From: Acidobacteria subdivision 2 bacterium RH1 MAG20
GTDB lineage: Bacteria; Acidobacteriota; Terriglobia; Terriglobales; Acidobacteriaceae
DNA: 64,000 nucleotides
Assembly: GCA_002197545.1 (NCBI GenBank)
Contig: NFUO01000548.1
Location: 1-64,000, forward strand
Reading direction: 5' to 3'
Shown here: positions 7,987 through 15,261 of the stretch, one piece after another
Position numbering within the stretch: position 1 is the first letter of the stretch
Layout of the letters: each line of letters starts with the position of its first letter
Position numbers and translations under genes: made by a program
Notes under the pieces: generated by a model
Databases searched by the model: none
Seen by the model: the letters and a program-made list of their open reading frames with translations, nothing else
Told to the model about the DNA's origin: nothing

Positions 7987-8988
7987 ATGCGGAGTCTACT
8001 GTTTCGCGTTCTGCTTGTTGCTTGTGTTGTGGCGGCTGATGGTGGTGGCGCTTCGGCGCAGAGCTACACGCTGAAGACGCAGTCCAACATTGTGCTGGTG
8101 CCGACGATGGCGCAGACGAAGCATGGCGACATGCTCTACACGCTGAAGGCGGAGCAGTTTGTTGTCGAAGACGATGGAGTTGCGCAGAAGATCCATCTGG
8201 ATGAAGACACGGATGTTTTTGGGCTATCACTCGTCGTTGTCGTTCAGTGCAGCCGGGCCGCGGTGATGGAGTATGCCAAGCTGAGCGGGCTGGGCACAAT
8301 GATTGAAGCCATTACCGGCGGCGCTCCCCATGAGGTTGCCATTGTGAGCTATGGAGAACATCCGGAGGTGTTGGGTGATTTTTCGAGCAGCACCGATGAT
8401 CTGGGGACAGCGCTCTCGCAGCTTCAGCCGTGTGATGACTCGAAGGCGGCGACGCTGGATGCGGTTGACTACGCGACGAAGATGCTGGAGGCGCGGCATA
8501 ACCATTATCGCCATGCGATTTTGCTGATTGGAGAGACCCGCGACCATGGCAGCGAGGCCAAACCGGCGCAGGTGATCTCGGAGCTTGGACGGACGAACAC
8601 AGTGGTCGATTCAGTGGCGTTTTCGCCGGGGAAGACGGAGATCCTGAATGATCTGCGGTATGGGGGCGGGAGCGGGCCGATCGGGTTACTGGTGATGGCA
8701 GTGAACGCTGTGAAGAAGAATGCTGCACATGAATTGGCTGCGTTATCTGGCGGGGAATATATCAACTTCACGACGCAAAAGGGATTCGATAAGGGACTGT
8801 TGCAGCTATCGAACCACATCTACAACTACTATCTGTTGAGTTTTCAGCCGCACTCAGAAAATAGCGTGAACCCAACGCCGGGTATGCATAGTATTCGGGT
8901 GAGGATACCTGATTATCCCGATGCCCGGATACGTTTTCGTGAAAGCTACTTTGCAGGTAATCTGGACACGGCGTTGCCGGATCAATAG
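7987..8988 (+). CDS. VWFA-related secreted protein of the acidobacterial type
   Basis: This 333-residue exported protein belongs to the VWFA-related family (TIGR03436) that is expanded in Acidobacteria and has no assigned role. The start chosen is the ATG at 7987, which gives a clean signal peptide (MRSLLFRVLLVACVV to ASAQ); the frame is open upstream but that would add an unrelated leader overlapping trpF. The N-terminal beta region has NIVLVPTMAQTKHGDMLYTL and FVVEDDGVAQKIHLDED, followed by a von Willebrand A-like region with HYRHAILLIGETRDHGS. The C-terminal LLSFQP and HSIRVRIPDYPDARIRFR are typical. A second, wrecked member lies at about 41.5-42.3 kb. Confidence 0.85.
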   Translation: MRSLLFRVLLVACVVAADGGGASAQSYTLKTQSNIVLVPTMAQTKHGDMLYTLKAEQFVVEDDGVAQKIHLDEDTDVFGLSLVVVVQCSRAAVMEYAKLSGLGTMIEAITGGAPHEVAIVSYGEHPEVLGDFSSSTDDLGTALSQLQPCDDSKAATLDAVDYATKMLEARHNHYRHAILLIGETRDHGSEAKPAQVISELGRTNTVVDSVAFSPGKTEILNDLRYGGGSGPIGLLVMAVNAVKKNAAHELAALSGGEYINFTTQKGFDKGLLQLSNHIYNYYLLSFQPHSENSVNPTPGMHSIRVRIPDYPDARIRFRESYFAGNLDTALPDQ

Positions 8989-9003
8989 CGATAGAGACCA
9001 AGC

Positions 9004-9046
9004 GGCCTGCAACGGAGGATTGATTGTCTTTCCGTTGCGGCCTTTT
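9004..9046 (+). terminator. Terminator between two convergent genes
   Basis: An imperfect stem (ggcc-t-gcaacgga paired with tccgttgcggcc, one bulged T) is followed by TTTT and a second T run. It lies between the VWFA-related gene and the convergent LysM gene. Confidence 0.65.
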
Positions 9047-9061
9047 GGGTAATTTTTGGGG

Positions 9062-9454
9062 TTAGGTGAGAACTGGCAGGTTAATCTGCTGGCCGACTTG
9101 AATCTTGTCGGGATTGTCCAGACCGTTTGCCTTGGCGATCTCGGGATATTTGTTGGCGTTTCCGTAGAAGAGCTTGCTTACCTTGGAGAGATTGTCGCCG
9201 GATTTAATGGTGTAGGGCTGCTCGTCTCCGCCCGTGGTTGCGATCTCGTGGTGGAGGTCGGCGTAGGTGGGATCGCATTGCTTAATGGCATCCCACACTC
9301 GCTCAGCAACGACCTTCGAGGGCACATTGGCTTTGAGGTGGAGCTTTTCGCCGTCGAGGTCCACGGCGTCGAGCGTTGCACCGTATTCGGCGAAGCTCTG
9401 GATGGTTTCAATTACGGGGGCATACTTTTGTTTTAGCTGGTTAAGATCGGCCAT
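9062..9454 (-). CDS. LysM-domain protein, Kbp/YgaU-like
   Basis: This 130-residue protein has a C-terminal LysM domain (about residues 80-128) with YTIKSGDNLSKVSKLFYG and IQVGQQINLPVL. LysM binds the glycan backbone of peptidoglycan. The first ~75 residues form a BON-like alpha/beta segment, giving the overall layout of E. coli Kbp/YgaU, a K+-binding cytoplasmic protein. There is no signal peptide, which supports the Kbp-like comparison over a secreted wall-binding role. The upstream neighbour on the same strand encodes a YidB-like protein. Confidence 0.8.
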   Translation of the reverse strand: MADLNQLKQKYAPVIETIQSFAEYGATLDAVDLDGEKLHLKANVPSKVVAERVWDAIKQCDPTYADLHHEIATTGGDEQPYTIKSGDNLSKVSKLFYGNANKYPEIAKANGLDNPDKIQVGQQINLPVLT

Positions 9455-9543
9455 CGAAAACTCTCCCTTAGCCGGCTCACGCTGGCTTGTTTGTTGTGCG
9501 TTGATGGAGCGCGGTCACTTTTCGCGTGACAGAGTCGACGTGG

Positions 9544-9951
9544 TTAGGCGAAACGGCTTAGAAACTGAGTTGCCAGGCCATCCAGGGAACCTTGCGGCGC
9601 TGCCTGTCCGCCGGGAGCGAAATGCTGGACGAGCATGGGAAGAACGGTCGTCAACGCTGCCTGCACAATTTGGGGGGAGACTCCTGCATGCTCCGCCGTC
9701 TTTTCGATGAGGCCCGTTCCGGCGAGGCCCTGTTGAATCTGGTCAGGAGTCGCGGTTGCGGCCTGGCCGTTGCTCCACGCTCCAACATGCTCCGCCATGC
9801 CGTTCTGGCTGAAGCTGTTCAGTATGCCCTGGATGCCTTCGGGATGCTGTGTCAGCGCCTGGATGAAGCCGCCAGCTACCTTTGCCTGGTCGCCCTGAGA
9901 GTCCTGCCCAACCTGTCCTGCCAATGACTGGATCGTATCCAAAATACCCAT
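9544..9951 (-). CDS. YidB/DUF937-family protein
   Basis: This 135-residue protein begins MGILDTIQSLAGQVGQ and has GLIEKTAEHAGVSPQIVQAA followed by VLPMLVQHFAPGG, the helical repeat layout of the YidB-like DUF937 family. No signal peptide or membrane segment is seen. The molecular role of the family is unknown. It is upstream of the LysM gene on the same strand (89 bases apart), so the two may be co-transcribed. Confidence 0.8.
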   Translation of the reverse strand: MGILDTIQSLAGQVGQDSQGDQAKVAGGFIQALTQHPEGIQGILNSFSQNGMAEHVGAWSNGQAATATPDQIQQGLAGTGLIEKTAEHAGVSPQIVQAALTTVLPMLVQHFAPGGQAAPQGSLDGLATQFLSRFA

Positions 9952-10091
9952 AATTGCACCTCGATGCGAAATCAGATGGCCTTTATACGCGCCTTCTGTG
10001 TGGGAAGAGTTTTATCAGTTATTCGTTGTGCCTGTCGCGCCGATTGTGGTGAATTTGCATGGGGTCAATATGGAGATAGACTTGAGGCACT

Positions 10092-10502
10092 ATGAGTGAT
10101 CAGACGAAGACTGCGATTTCTACCACGGATGCTCCTGCTGCTATTGGGCCTTATTCACAGGGTGTACGGGTTGGCGATATGTTGTTTGCCTCTGGACAGG
10201 TCGGTCTCGATCCGGCTACCGGGCAGATTGTTGATGGCGGAATTGTTGAACAGACGAAGCGGGTTTTTGAGAATATCAAAGCTCTTTTGGATGCGGCGGG
10301 TTCAGACCTGACTCAAGTGGTAAAGACGACGGTTTTTTTGAAGAATATGAGTGACTTTGCTGCGATGAATGAGGTCTACGCGAAGTATCTCGCTCCCTCA
10401 GGCGTGGTGGCTCCTGCGCGGTCTACGGTTGCCGTCGCGGGACTGCCAAAAGACGCTCTGGTGGAGGTGGAAGTGATCGTGAAGGGGCCGGTTGGAGCTT
10501 AG
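10092..10502 (+). CDS. ridA: RidA-family reactive enamine/imine deaminase
   Basis: This 136-residue protein of the RidA/YjgF family hydrolyses reactive 2-aminoacrylate-type enamines/imines released by PLP enzymes. It has APAAIGPYSQGVRVGDMLFASGQ, the conserved Arg in APARSTVAVAGLPKDALVEVE, and a C-terminal Glu in VEVIVKG. Length and key residues match active RidA proteins. It is followed after 38 bases by msrB, so a small stress-protection operon is plausible but not shown. Confidence 0.92.
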   Translation: MSDQTKTAISTTDAPAAIGPYSQGVRVGDMLFASGQVGLDPATGQIVDGGIVEQTKRVFENIKALLDAAGSDLTQVVKTTVFLKNMSDFAAMNEVYAKYLAPSGVVAPARSTVAVAGLPKDALVEVEVIVKGPVGA

Positions 10503-10540
10503 GCGGCTGGCGAGCGTCTCATAAAGAGAGGACTAATTTC

Positions 10541-10951
10541 ATGGCTGAGACTGCGAAGACAGAGAAGATTCACAAGACCGAAGCTGAATGGCGCGAACTG
10601 CTGACGCCGGAGCAGTTTCATGTGATGCGCGAGAAGGGGACGGAGCTTCCATTTACCGGCGCGCTGCTGAATAACCATGATGACGGGGTCTTTCACTGTG
10701 CCTCCTGCGATGCTCCGTTGTTTACGTCGGACAAGAAGTTCGAGTCGGGGAGTGGCTGGCCAAGCTTCTGGCTGCCCGTGTCGGCTGATGCGATCGAGGC
10801 GCATGAGGACAATATGCTGGAAATGCAGCGGATAGAGGTGACCTGTGCGCGGTGTGGCGCGCATCTGGGGCATCTTTTCCCGGATGGACCGCGACCCACC
10901 GGGATGCGGTATTGCGTTAATAGCGCATCGCTGGATTTCAAGAAGCAGTAG
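10541..10951 (+). CDS. msrB: Peptide-methionine (R)-S-oxide reductase
   Basis: This 136-residue MsrB reduces methionine-R-sulfoxide in proteins. Two zinc-binding CxxC pairs are seen, in HCASCDAPLF and TCARCGAHLGHLF. The RYCVNSASLDF segment contains the catalytic Cys. SGSGWPSFW is the substrate-binding signature. There is no signal peptide, so it is cytoplasmic. It has no fused MsrA. It follows ridA on the same strand and ends at a bidirectional terminator shared with rpmB. Confidence 0.95.
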   Translation: MAETAKTEKIHKTEAEWRELLTPEQFHVMREKGTELPFTGALLNNHDDGVFHCASCDAPLFTSDKKFESGSGWPSFWLPVSADAIEAHEDNMLEMQRIEVTCARCGAHLGHLFPDGPRPTGMRYCVNSASLDFKKQ

Positions 10952-10963
10952 AAAAACAGGAAA

Positions 10964-10994
10964 AGCCCCAGCCGCCTGTTGCGCGGCTGGGGCG
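10964..10994. terminator. Bidirectional terminator between msrB and rpmB
   Basis: An 11-bp perfect GC-rich stem (gccccagccgc / gcggctggggc) surrounds the loop ctgttgc. On the minus strand it is followed by TTTTCCTGTTTTTC, so it works best for rpmB; on the plus strand the trailing T run is weaker (gatgtgtttt). Confidence 0.8.
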
Positions 10995-11019
10995 ATGTGT
11001 TTTCAGAGTCTGGTTGAGC

Positions 11020-11208
11020 TTAGCCTTTGACGACTTTGCCGGTCTTGATGCAACTGGTGCAGACGCGCATACGCTTGCTCGCGCCGTTGACCGTGGCCTT
11101 GACGGGCTGCAGGTTTACGTTCCAGCGGCGCCGCGTGGTGTTGTGGGCGTGCGAGATATTGTTGCCAAACTGCGGGCCTTTGCCGCAAAGATCACATTTT
11201 TGTGCCAT
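11020..11208 (-). CDS. rpmB: 50S ribosomal protein L28
   Basis: This 62-residue ribosomal protein begins MAQKCDLCGKGPQFGN. It continues SHAHNTTRRRWNVNLQ and ends with RMRVCTSCIKTGKV. The CxxC pairs at both ends are the zinc-binding version of L28. The start at 11208 matches the family; the frame extends upstream, but that part is unrelated. A GGAG lies about 10 bases before the ATG. A tRNA-like structured segment lies roughly 75 bases upstream on the same strand. Confidence 0.95.
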   Translation of the reverse strand: MAQKCDLCGKGPQFGNNISHAHNTTRRRWNVNLQPVKATVNGASKRMRVCTSCIKTGKVVKG

Positions 11209-11282
11209 GACTGATGCTCCAATCTCAAATCGCAGAAACTTCCGGAATTCAAGCCCAAAGGAATGGAATGGGGCTGCGGAAG

Positions 11283-11367
11283 TGGCAGGCACGAGCGGAT
11301 TTTCGAACCGCTAACCTCTACCACGTCAAACTGCGTACCGTAGGTAATACTACCATTTACAGGGCCT
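11283..11367 (-). other. Degenerate tRNA-Val-like sequence upstream of rpmB
   Basis: Read on the minus strand, this segment ends CGTGCCTGCCA, close to the acceptor end of the intact tRNA-Val at 62.9 kb (CGTGCCTACCA). It also shares TTTGACGTGGTAGAGGT with the tRNA's anticodon region and has a D-arm-like GTAA...TTAC. It cannot fold as a normal tRNA: the T loop has two extra bases, the anticodon stem is broken and only about four acceptor pairs form. A 7-bp inverted repeat (aagtggc/gccactt, 11280-11286 and 11373-11379) encloses it. It may be a dead tRNA copy, an old attachment site or a structured leader of rpmB; these cannot be separated here. Confidence 0.45.
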
Positions 11368-11379
11368 CAGTCGCCACTT

Positions 11380-11677
11380 AATCCCTTGTAAACCATGCGG
11401 AACGTAGAGTTTTAGGCCCTTTATCTGCCTATTTTGTGTTTCTGTGTCTTCGTACCGTTGCGCAGCGCGATTCAAGGGCGATCTTGCTCGGTGGAGCACA
11501 GTTCCACTCGACGAATTCATCGTATCGCGTGCCGGTAGCTATACTGCGCATCGGGAGAACGGCGCCTATCGCGCTGAAAATACGCGATGACAAATAAATG
11601 ACATTGTGAAGACAAGCCGCTGACACCTCGCCTTGTGATGACCGTTAAGTTAGGGATGCACCACGAGTCAGCGACCA
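11380..11677. other. Intergenic region before the electron-transfer/exopolysaccharide array
   Basis: About 300 bases with no convincing gene. It must hold the promoter of the plus-strand array that starts at 11678 and possibly that of rpmB, but no clear promoter boxes or repeats are recognised. Only short open frames without family resemblance cross it. Confidence 0.5.
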
Positions 11678-12715
11678 ATGCCATCTCTCTATCGTTCAAA
11701 AAGCCGGAAGATTTTGAGCTTGTTGCTCCTGTTGTCGGCCCCTGCGCTTATGGCACAGAATGTACCGATCATCTCCGGCGGCATTGGTTTTCTCAACAGC
11801 ACTAACGCTGGAGCTAACTTCTTTCAGCCGGTACTGGCTCCGGTGGTTGCGATTCCGCTGGGCAATCATCTTCTGGTTGAGTCTCGTTTTGACTTTCGTG
11901 AGTTTTATGGCCGTCAAAACGGAACGTCAGGTCCATACCAGGGCACCTTCTTCAAATCGACTCAGTATCTGCAACTGGATTACATTGCCCTCCCGAAATT
12001 GACCCTTACGGTAGGCCGCTTCCTGACTCCATTCGGCACCTACAACGAACGCCTGTCGGCGATATGGATCCAGAACTTTCAGGATTCGCCACTTATCTTT
12101 CCCATTGGCACTCGCACGACTGGCTCCAGTGATGGCCTTATGATCCGCGGTTCGCTGTTTTCACAACCGAAGGTGCATGTCAACTATGTCGGCTATTTCT
12201 CCGTCCTGAGCGGCATTGACCAGTTTCAGTCCGCTCGCTCGGCCGGCGATCGTATCGATATTTACTTCCCGGGCAAGCGCATCGAGATAGGAACTTCGTA
12301 TGCACGATTTCTGCAGGGAACACACAATAACTCCGTCGGAGCCCACTTCTGGTGGCTACCCTGGCGGTCTCCCTTGCAGGTGCGCTCCGAGTACGCCCAT
12401 GGAGAGCATGCCCAAGGGTATTGGCTCGAAGCCTCCTATCGACTTTCGCAATGGCGCGGAGCGGACAGCATCATCGGCCGAATCGAGCCTCTCTTCCGCA
12501 TGCAGCAAGTCTTTCGCAACAGTCCCGACCCCGGAGATGGTTTGCCTGCTGCCGACACGAAACAGGCAGACTTTGGCTTCGATTATCACCTGCCGCATGA
12601 GGTGCGAATTAATACGAGTTATTCCCGGAAGTTCTCTTCGGGCGGCAATGCAAACATCTGGGACATGTCACTGACGTATCGCTTTCTGTTTCCCGTATGG
12701 CGAGGCCGCAAATGA
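11678..12715 (+). CDS. Outer-membrane beta-barrel (porin-like) protein
   Basis: This 345-residue protein has a cleavable signal peptide (MPSLYRSKSRKILSLLLLLS to ALMAQ) followed by alternating aromatic/polar beta strands, ending with the aromatic-rich strand WDMSLTYRFLFPVW. The pattern is that of an outer-membrane barrel; segments such as LTVGRFLTPFGTYNERLS resemble porins of the OprP/phosphate-selective or cytochrome-associated type. The exact family is not recognised. Its stop overlaps the next gene, a c-type cytochrome, by 4 bases (ATGA), which ties it to electron transfer. Confidence 0.7.
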   Translation: MPSLYRSKSRKILSLLLLLSAPALMAQNVPIISGGIGFLNSTNAGANFFQPVLAPVVAIPLGNHLLVESRFDFREFYGRQNGTSGPYQGTFFKSTQYLQLDYIALPKLTLTVGRFLTPFGTYNERLSAIWIQNFQDSPLIFPIGTRTTGSSDGLMIRGSLFSQPKVHVNYVGYFSVLSGIDQFQSARSAGDRIDIYFPGKRIEIGTSYARFLQGTHNNSVGAHFWWLPWRSPLQVRSEYAHGEHAQGYWLEASYRLSQWRGADSIIGRIEPLFRMQQVFRNSPDPGDGLPAADTKQADFGFDYHLPHEVRINTSYSRKFSSGGNANIWDMSLTYRFLFPVWRGRK

Positions 12716-13032
12716 AGATCGCCCGAACATCATGTATGTGCCTATGGCTCGCGACCCTCTCGGTTGCCAACGTATTTGCTCAGGGGAAGCCTGCATCATC
12801 CGCCAAAGCCACTCGTGCATCGAAGCCCCCGACATCCTCCGCGCAACCGGCTGCGGCCACTGTCGCGCAAGATCCTGGGGAACGCAAGTTCCAGGCTAAC
12901 TGCAGCCGCTGTCACAATGCGCCGGAGCAGCTTTCGCCGCGCATAGCCGGGACTGTGGTCCGCCACATGCGAGTGCGCGCCTCACTTAGCGCCGAGGACG
13001 AGCGCGACATTCTCAGATATCTAGCTCCCTGA
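12712..13032 (+). CDS. Small periplasmic c-type cytochrome
   Basis: This 106-residue protein has a signal peptide (cut near VFAQG), a low-complexity Ala/Ser/Pro/Lys linker (about residues 26-52) and one haem c site, CSRCH at residues 64-68. Met86 is a candidate distal ligand. The ATG at 12712 overlaps the stop of the barrel gene as ATGA; a longer frame beginning at 12697 exists but lacks this arrangement. The C-terminus SAEDERDILRYL is typical of small class I cytochromes. It probably shuttles electrons in the periplasm together with the CuA-type protein and the second cytochrome downstream. Confidence 0.8.
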   Translation: MKIARTSCMCLWLATLSVANVFAQGKPASSAKATRASKPPTSSAQPAAATVAQDPGERKFQANCSRCHNAPEQLSPRIAGTVVRHMRVRASLSAEDERDILRYLAP

Positions 13033-13085
13033 TTTTTTAGATAGGACTCAACCTCATTGGTTCCAACTCACGAGAGATATAGATC

Positions 13086-13448
13086 ATGAAAATCAAGTTC
13101 TACGCGTCGTTCTTTATCGCAGTCCTCTTCGCGGCCATTGCCCTTCCTTCCCATTCCTATGCTCAGGGCGCACCTCAACGTGTCGAAGTCGTCGCGAAAC
13201 GTTTCAACTTTACGCCCAATGAGATCACGCTTAAGAAGGGTGTGCCGGTGGTGCTCGTGCTTACGAGTAAAGATGTAAATCATGGCTTGAAGTTCAAGGA
13301 ATTGAACCTGGATATCAAAGTCAAAAAGCACGCAACCATCGAAGTGCCCTTTACCCCAACCAAGGCAGGGACTTTTGTCGGACAATGTTCTGTCTTCTGC
13401 GGGGCGGGGCATGGATCGATGAAGATGACGTTCCATGTGACGGAGTAA
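13086..13448 (+). CDS. Secreted CuA-type cupredoxin (cytochrome oxidase subunit II-like domain)
   Basis: This 120-residue secreted protein (signal peptide ending SYAQG) folds as a cupredoxin. It carries the ligand set of a binuclear CuA site: His66 in NHGLKF and Cys101, Cys105, His109 and Met112 in QCSVFCGAGHGSM. Such domains normally form subunit II of haem-copper oxidases or part of N2O reductase and accept electrons from cytochrome c. Here there is no transmembrane helix hairpin and no subunit I gene nearby, so it stands alone. It lies 53 bases after one cytochrome gene and 2 bases before another. Confidence 0.85.
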   Translation: MKIKFYASFFIAVLFAAIALPSHSYAQGAPQRVEVVAKRFNFTPNEITLKKGVPVVLVLTSKDVNHGLKFKELNLDIKVKKHATIEVPFTPTKAGTFVGQCSVFCGAGHGSMKMTFHVTE

Positions 13449-13450
13449 CG

Positions 13451-13921
13451 ATGCTCCGCCCTCTCCAATTCGTCCTGCTTGTTGCGGTACTTCTGGTGTG
13501 CGGCTGCAAAGTCAGTCCACCGGGGAAGTTGGAGCGACGTGTCATGGTGGAGACCAAGCACCGCCTCACCGTGCGAAATAAGTCTGAGAAAAACCCTCTG
13601 CCTTTTACCGCAGAAAATCTTGCGGCGGGCAAGGAAGCCTTCGGTCACTACTGCATTGCGTGTCATGGGCTTGATGGGCAGAACACCGGGGTACCCTTCG
13701 CAGACCGCATGTCTCCACCTTTGCCATCGCTGGCTTCCGTGGAGGTGCAGTCCTATACCGATGGCCAACTCAAGTGGATTATCGACAACGGAATTTCTCC
13801 GTCGGGTATGCCGGCGTCAAAGGGCACGCTCAGCGATGACGAGATCTGGTCCATCGTGCATTTCCTTCGCCATCTGCCACCGGCTGGCAGTCTTGGCGAA
13901 CCGGAGATGTACAGCCACTAA
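13451..13921 (+). CDS. c-type cytochrome lipoprotein
   Basis: This 156-residue protein has a lipoprotein-type N-terminus with Cys19 at the end of LLVCGC, so it is probably membrane-anchored. It has one class I haem site, CIACH at residues 68-72, and a methionine-rich loop (SPSGMPASKGTLSDDEIW) giving the distal Met. The ATG at 13451 is chosen because it sits 2 bases after the CuA gene and gives the signal sequence; a longer frame runs into that gene. Together with its neighbours it suggests a periplasmic electron relay. Confidence 0.85.
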   Translation: MLRPLQFVLLVAVLLVCGCKVSPPGKLERRVMVETKHRLTVRNKSEKNPLPFTAENLAAGKEAFGHYCIACHGLDGQNTGVPFADRMSPPLPSLASVEVQSYTDGQLKWIIDNGISPSGMPASKGTLSDDEIWSIVHFLRHLPPAGSLGEPEMYSH

Positions 13922-13944
13922 CAGCAGCACTGAGGGGGAAAGCG

Positions 13945-15261
13945 ATGAGATGGAGCGCACCGGCAGATAAGAGGGTCGTAGATGCCGTGGTTGCGACTTT
14001 TTGCGATTCGGCAGAACGCTCCCGCGAGCGCCTTGCAGTATTTAAGTACCGAGATTGGGCGCGCACATATTACTGGCTGGACGCAAGTGGCATGGCTTTG
14101 TACTTTCTCGATGAGCTTCAGACGCTGGGCATCGAGGACGCACTGCCTGCGGAGGTGCTTGCTCGGCTCCGTCAGAATCTTGCCGACAATCAGATGCGAA
14201 GCTCGGCGGTGTTCACAGAATTTACAGAGATCAATCGCGCGTTTCAGCAGGCCGGCATCCTTTATTCGAATTTAAAAGGCTTCACGCTTTCCCCAGAGTC
14301 ATGCCCCAACCCCGTGCTGCGGTGCCAACTGGACCTGGACTTCCTTGTCGATGGCCGTCATTTGGAACTATGCAAGAAGATTCTTGCCAAGGCCGGTTAT
14401 CGACTGACTGCTGCAACCGGAACGGTGTGGGAGTTCAAGGCTGGATCTTCTGAACTGGCAAGCATCGAGGACCATTACAAGCCTAAGCCGCAGCGCTCTG
14501 TAGAACTGCACTTCGCTGCATCTGCGTTAGATGGCTGTTCGCCGCTACGTGACGAGCGTCTGGATCGCTTGCGACTGCATTTCTTGAATGGGATTGCTTT
14601 TCCGGCCCTATCGGTCGGAGATCTATTTGTCGGGCAGGCGTTGCATCTCTTCGGACATCTGCGTAGTGCTTGCACTCGTCTCGCATGGCTTCTCGAATAC
14701 AAGCGCCATGTATCGGTTCGTTATGGCGACCAGGAGTTCTGGAGAGAGGTGGAAGAGTGCTCGCAAACTCAGCCACAGGCACCGATTGCGATCGGTCTGG
14801 TTACGCTGCTTTCATCGCAAATCTTTGCTGGCCGCACCCCCGACCTGCTTGAGAGTTGGACACTGGAACGCCTTCCCGCTGCGGTGAGGTTGTGGGTCGA
14901 ACATTATGGACGGCGGGCACTTCTCGCCGATTTTCCGGGCACAAAGCTTTATCTGCTGTTGGAGGACGAACTGGCACGCGGAGACAGCTCGTGGCAGAAA
15001 AAAAAGTGTGCCAGCCTTCTTCCTCTGCACCGCGTCCCAACGATCGTTTATGCGGGACCTGACGACAACGTTTTGAAATGGCTTCGCAGAGAGGTCTACC
15101 AGACACGCTTCGTTCTTTTTCGTCTCCGCTTCCACGTTCTTGAGGGCTTGCGATACATGATCGAGTTCACGCGATGGAAGCGACAGACTACTGCGCTACA
15201 AAAGTGCCCGCCCTATCAGGGGGAGCAAAGTCCTTCTCCCAGCAAGAGCTTAAGATCATGA
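13945..15261 (+). CDS. Nucleotidyltransferase-family protein (PF14907 type)
   Basis: This 438-residue soluble protein resembles the uncharacterised nucleotidyltransferase family PF14907. The motif LYSNLKGFTLSPESC, followed by CQLDLDFLVDGRHLELCKKI, contains the DxD metal site, and VELHFA follows. Members are common in exopolysaccharide clusters and in some peptide-modification clusters that also hold HprK-like kinases; one such protein is encoded at 29.9 kb. The transferred group and acceptor are not known. It starts 23 bases after the cytochrome gene, and its stop overlaps the export gene by ATGA at 15258. Confidence 0.75.
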   Translation: MRWSAPADKRVVDAVVATFCDSAERSRERLAVFKYRDWARTYYWLDASGMALYFLDELQTLGIEDALPAEVLARLRQNLADNQMRSSAVFTEFTEINRAFQQAGILYSNLKGFTLSPESCPNPVLRCQLDLDFLVDGRHLELCKKILAKAGYRLTAATGTVWEFKAGSSELASIEDHYKPKPQRSVELHFAASALDGCSPLRDERLDRLRLHFLNGIAFPALSVGDLFVGQALHLFGHLRSACTRLAWLLEYKRHVSVRYGDQEFWREVEECSQTQPQAPIAIGLVTLLSSQIFAGRTPDLLESWTLERLPAAVRLWVEHYGRRALLADFPGTKLYLLLEDELARGDSSWQKKKCASLLPLHRVPTIVYAGPDDNVLKWLRREVYQTRFVLFRLRFHVLEGLRYMIEFTRWKRQTTALQKCPPYQGEQSPSPSKSLRS

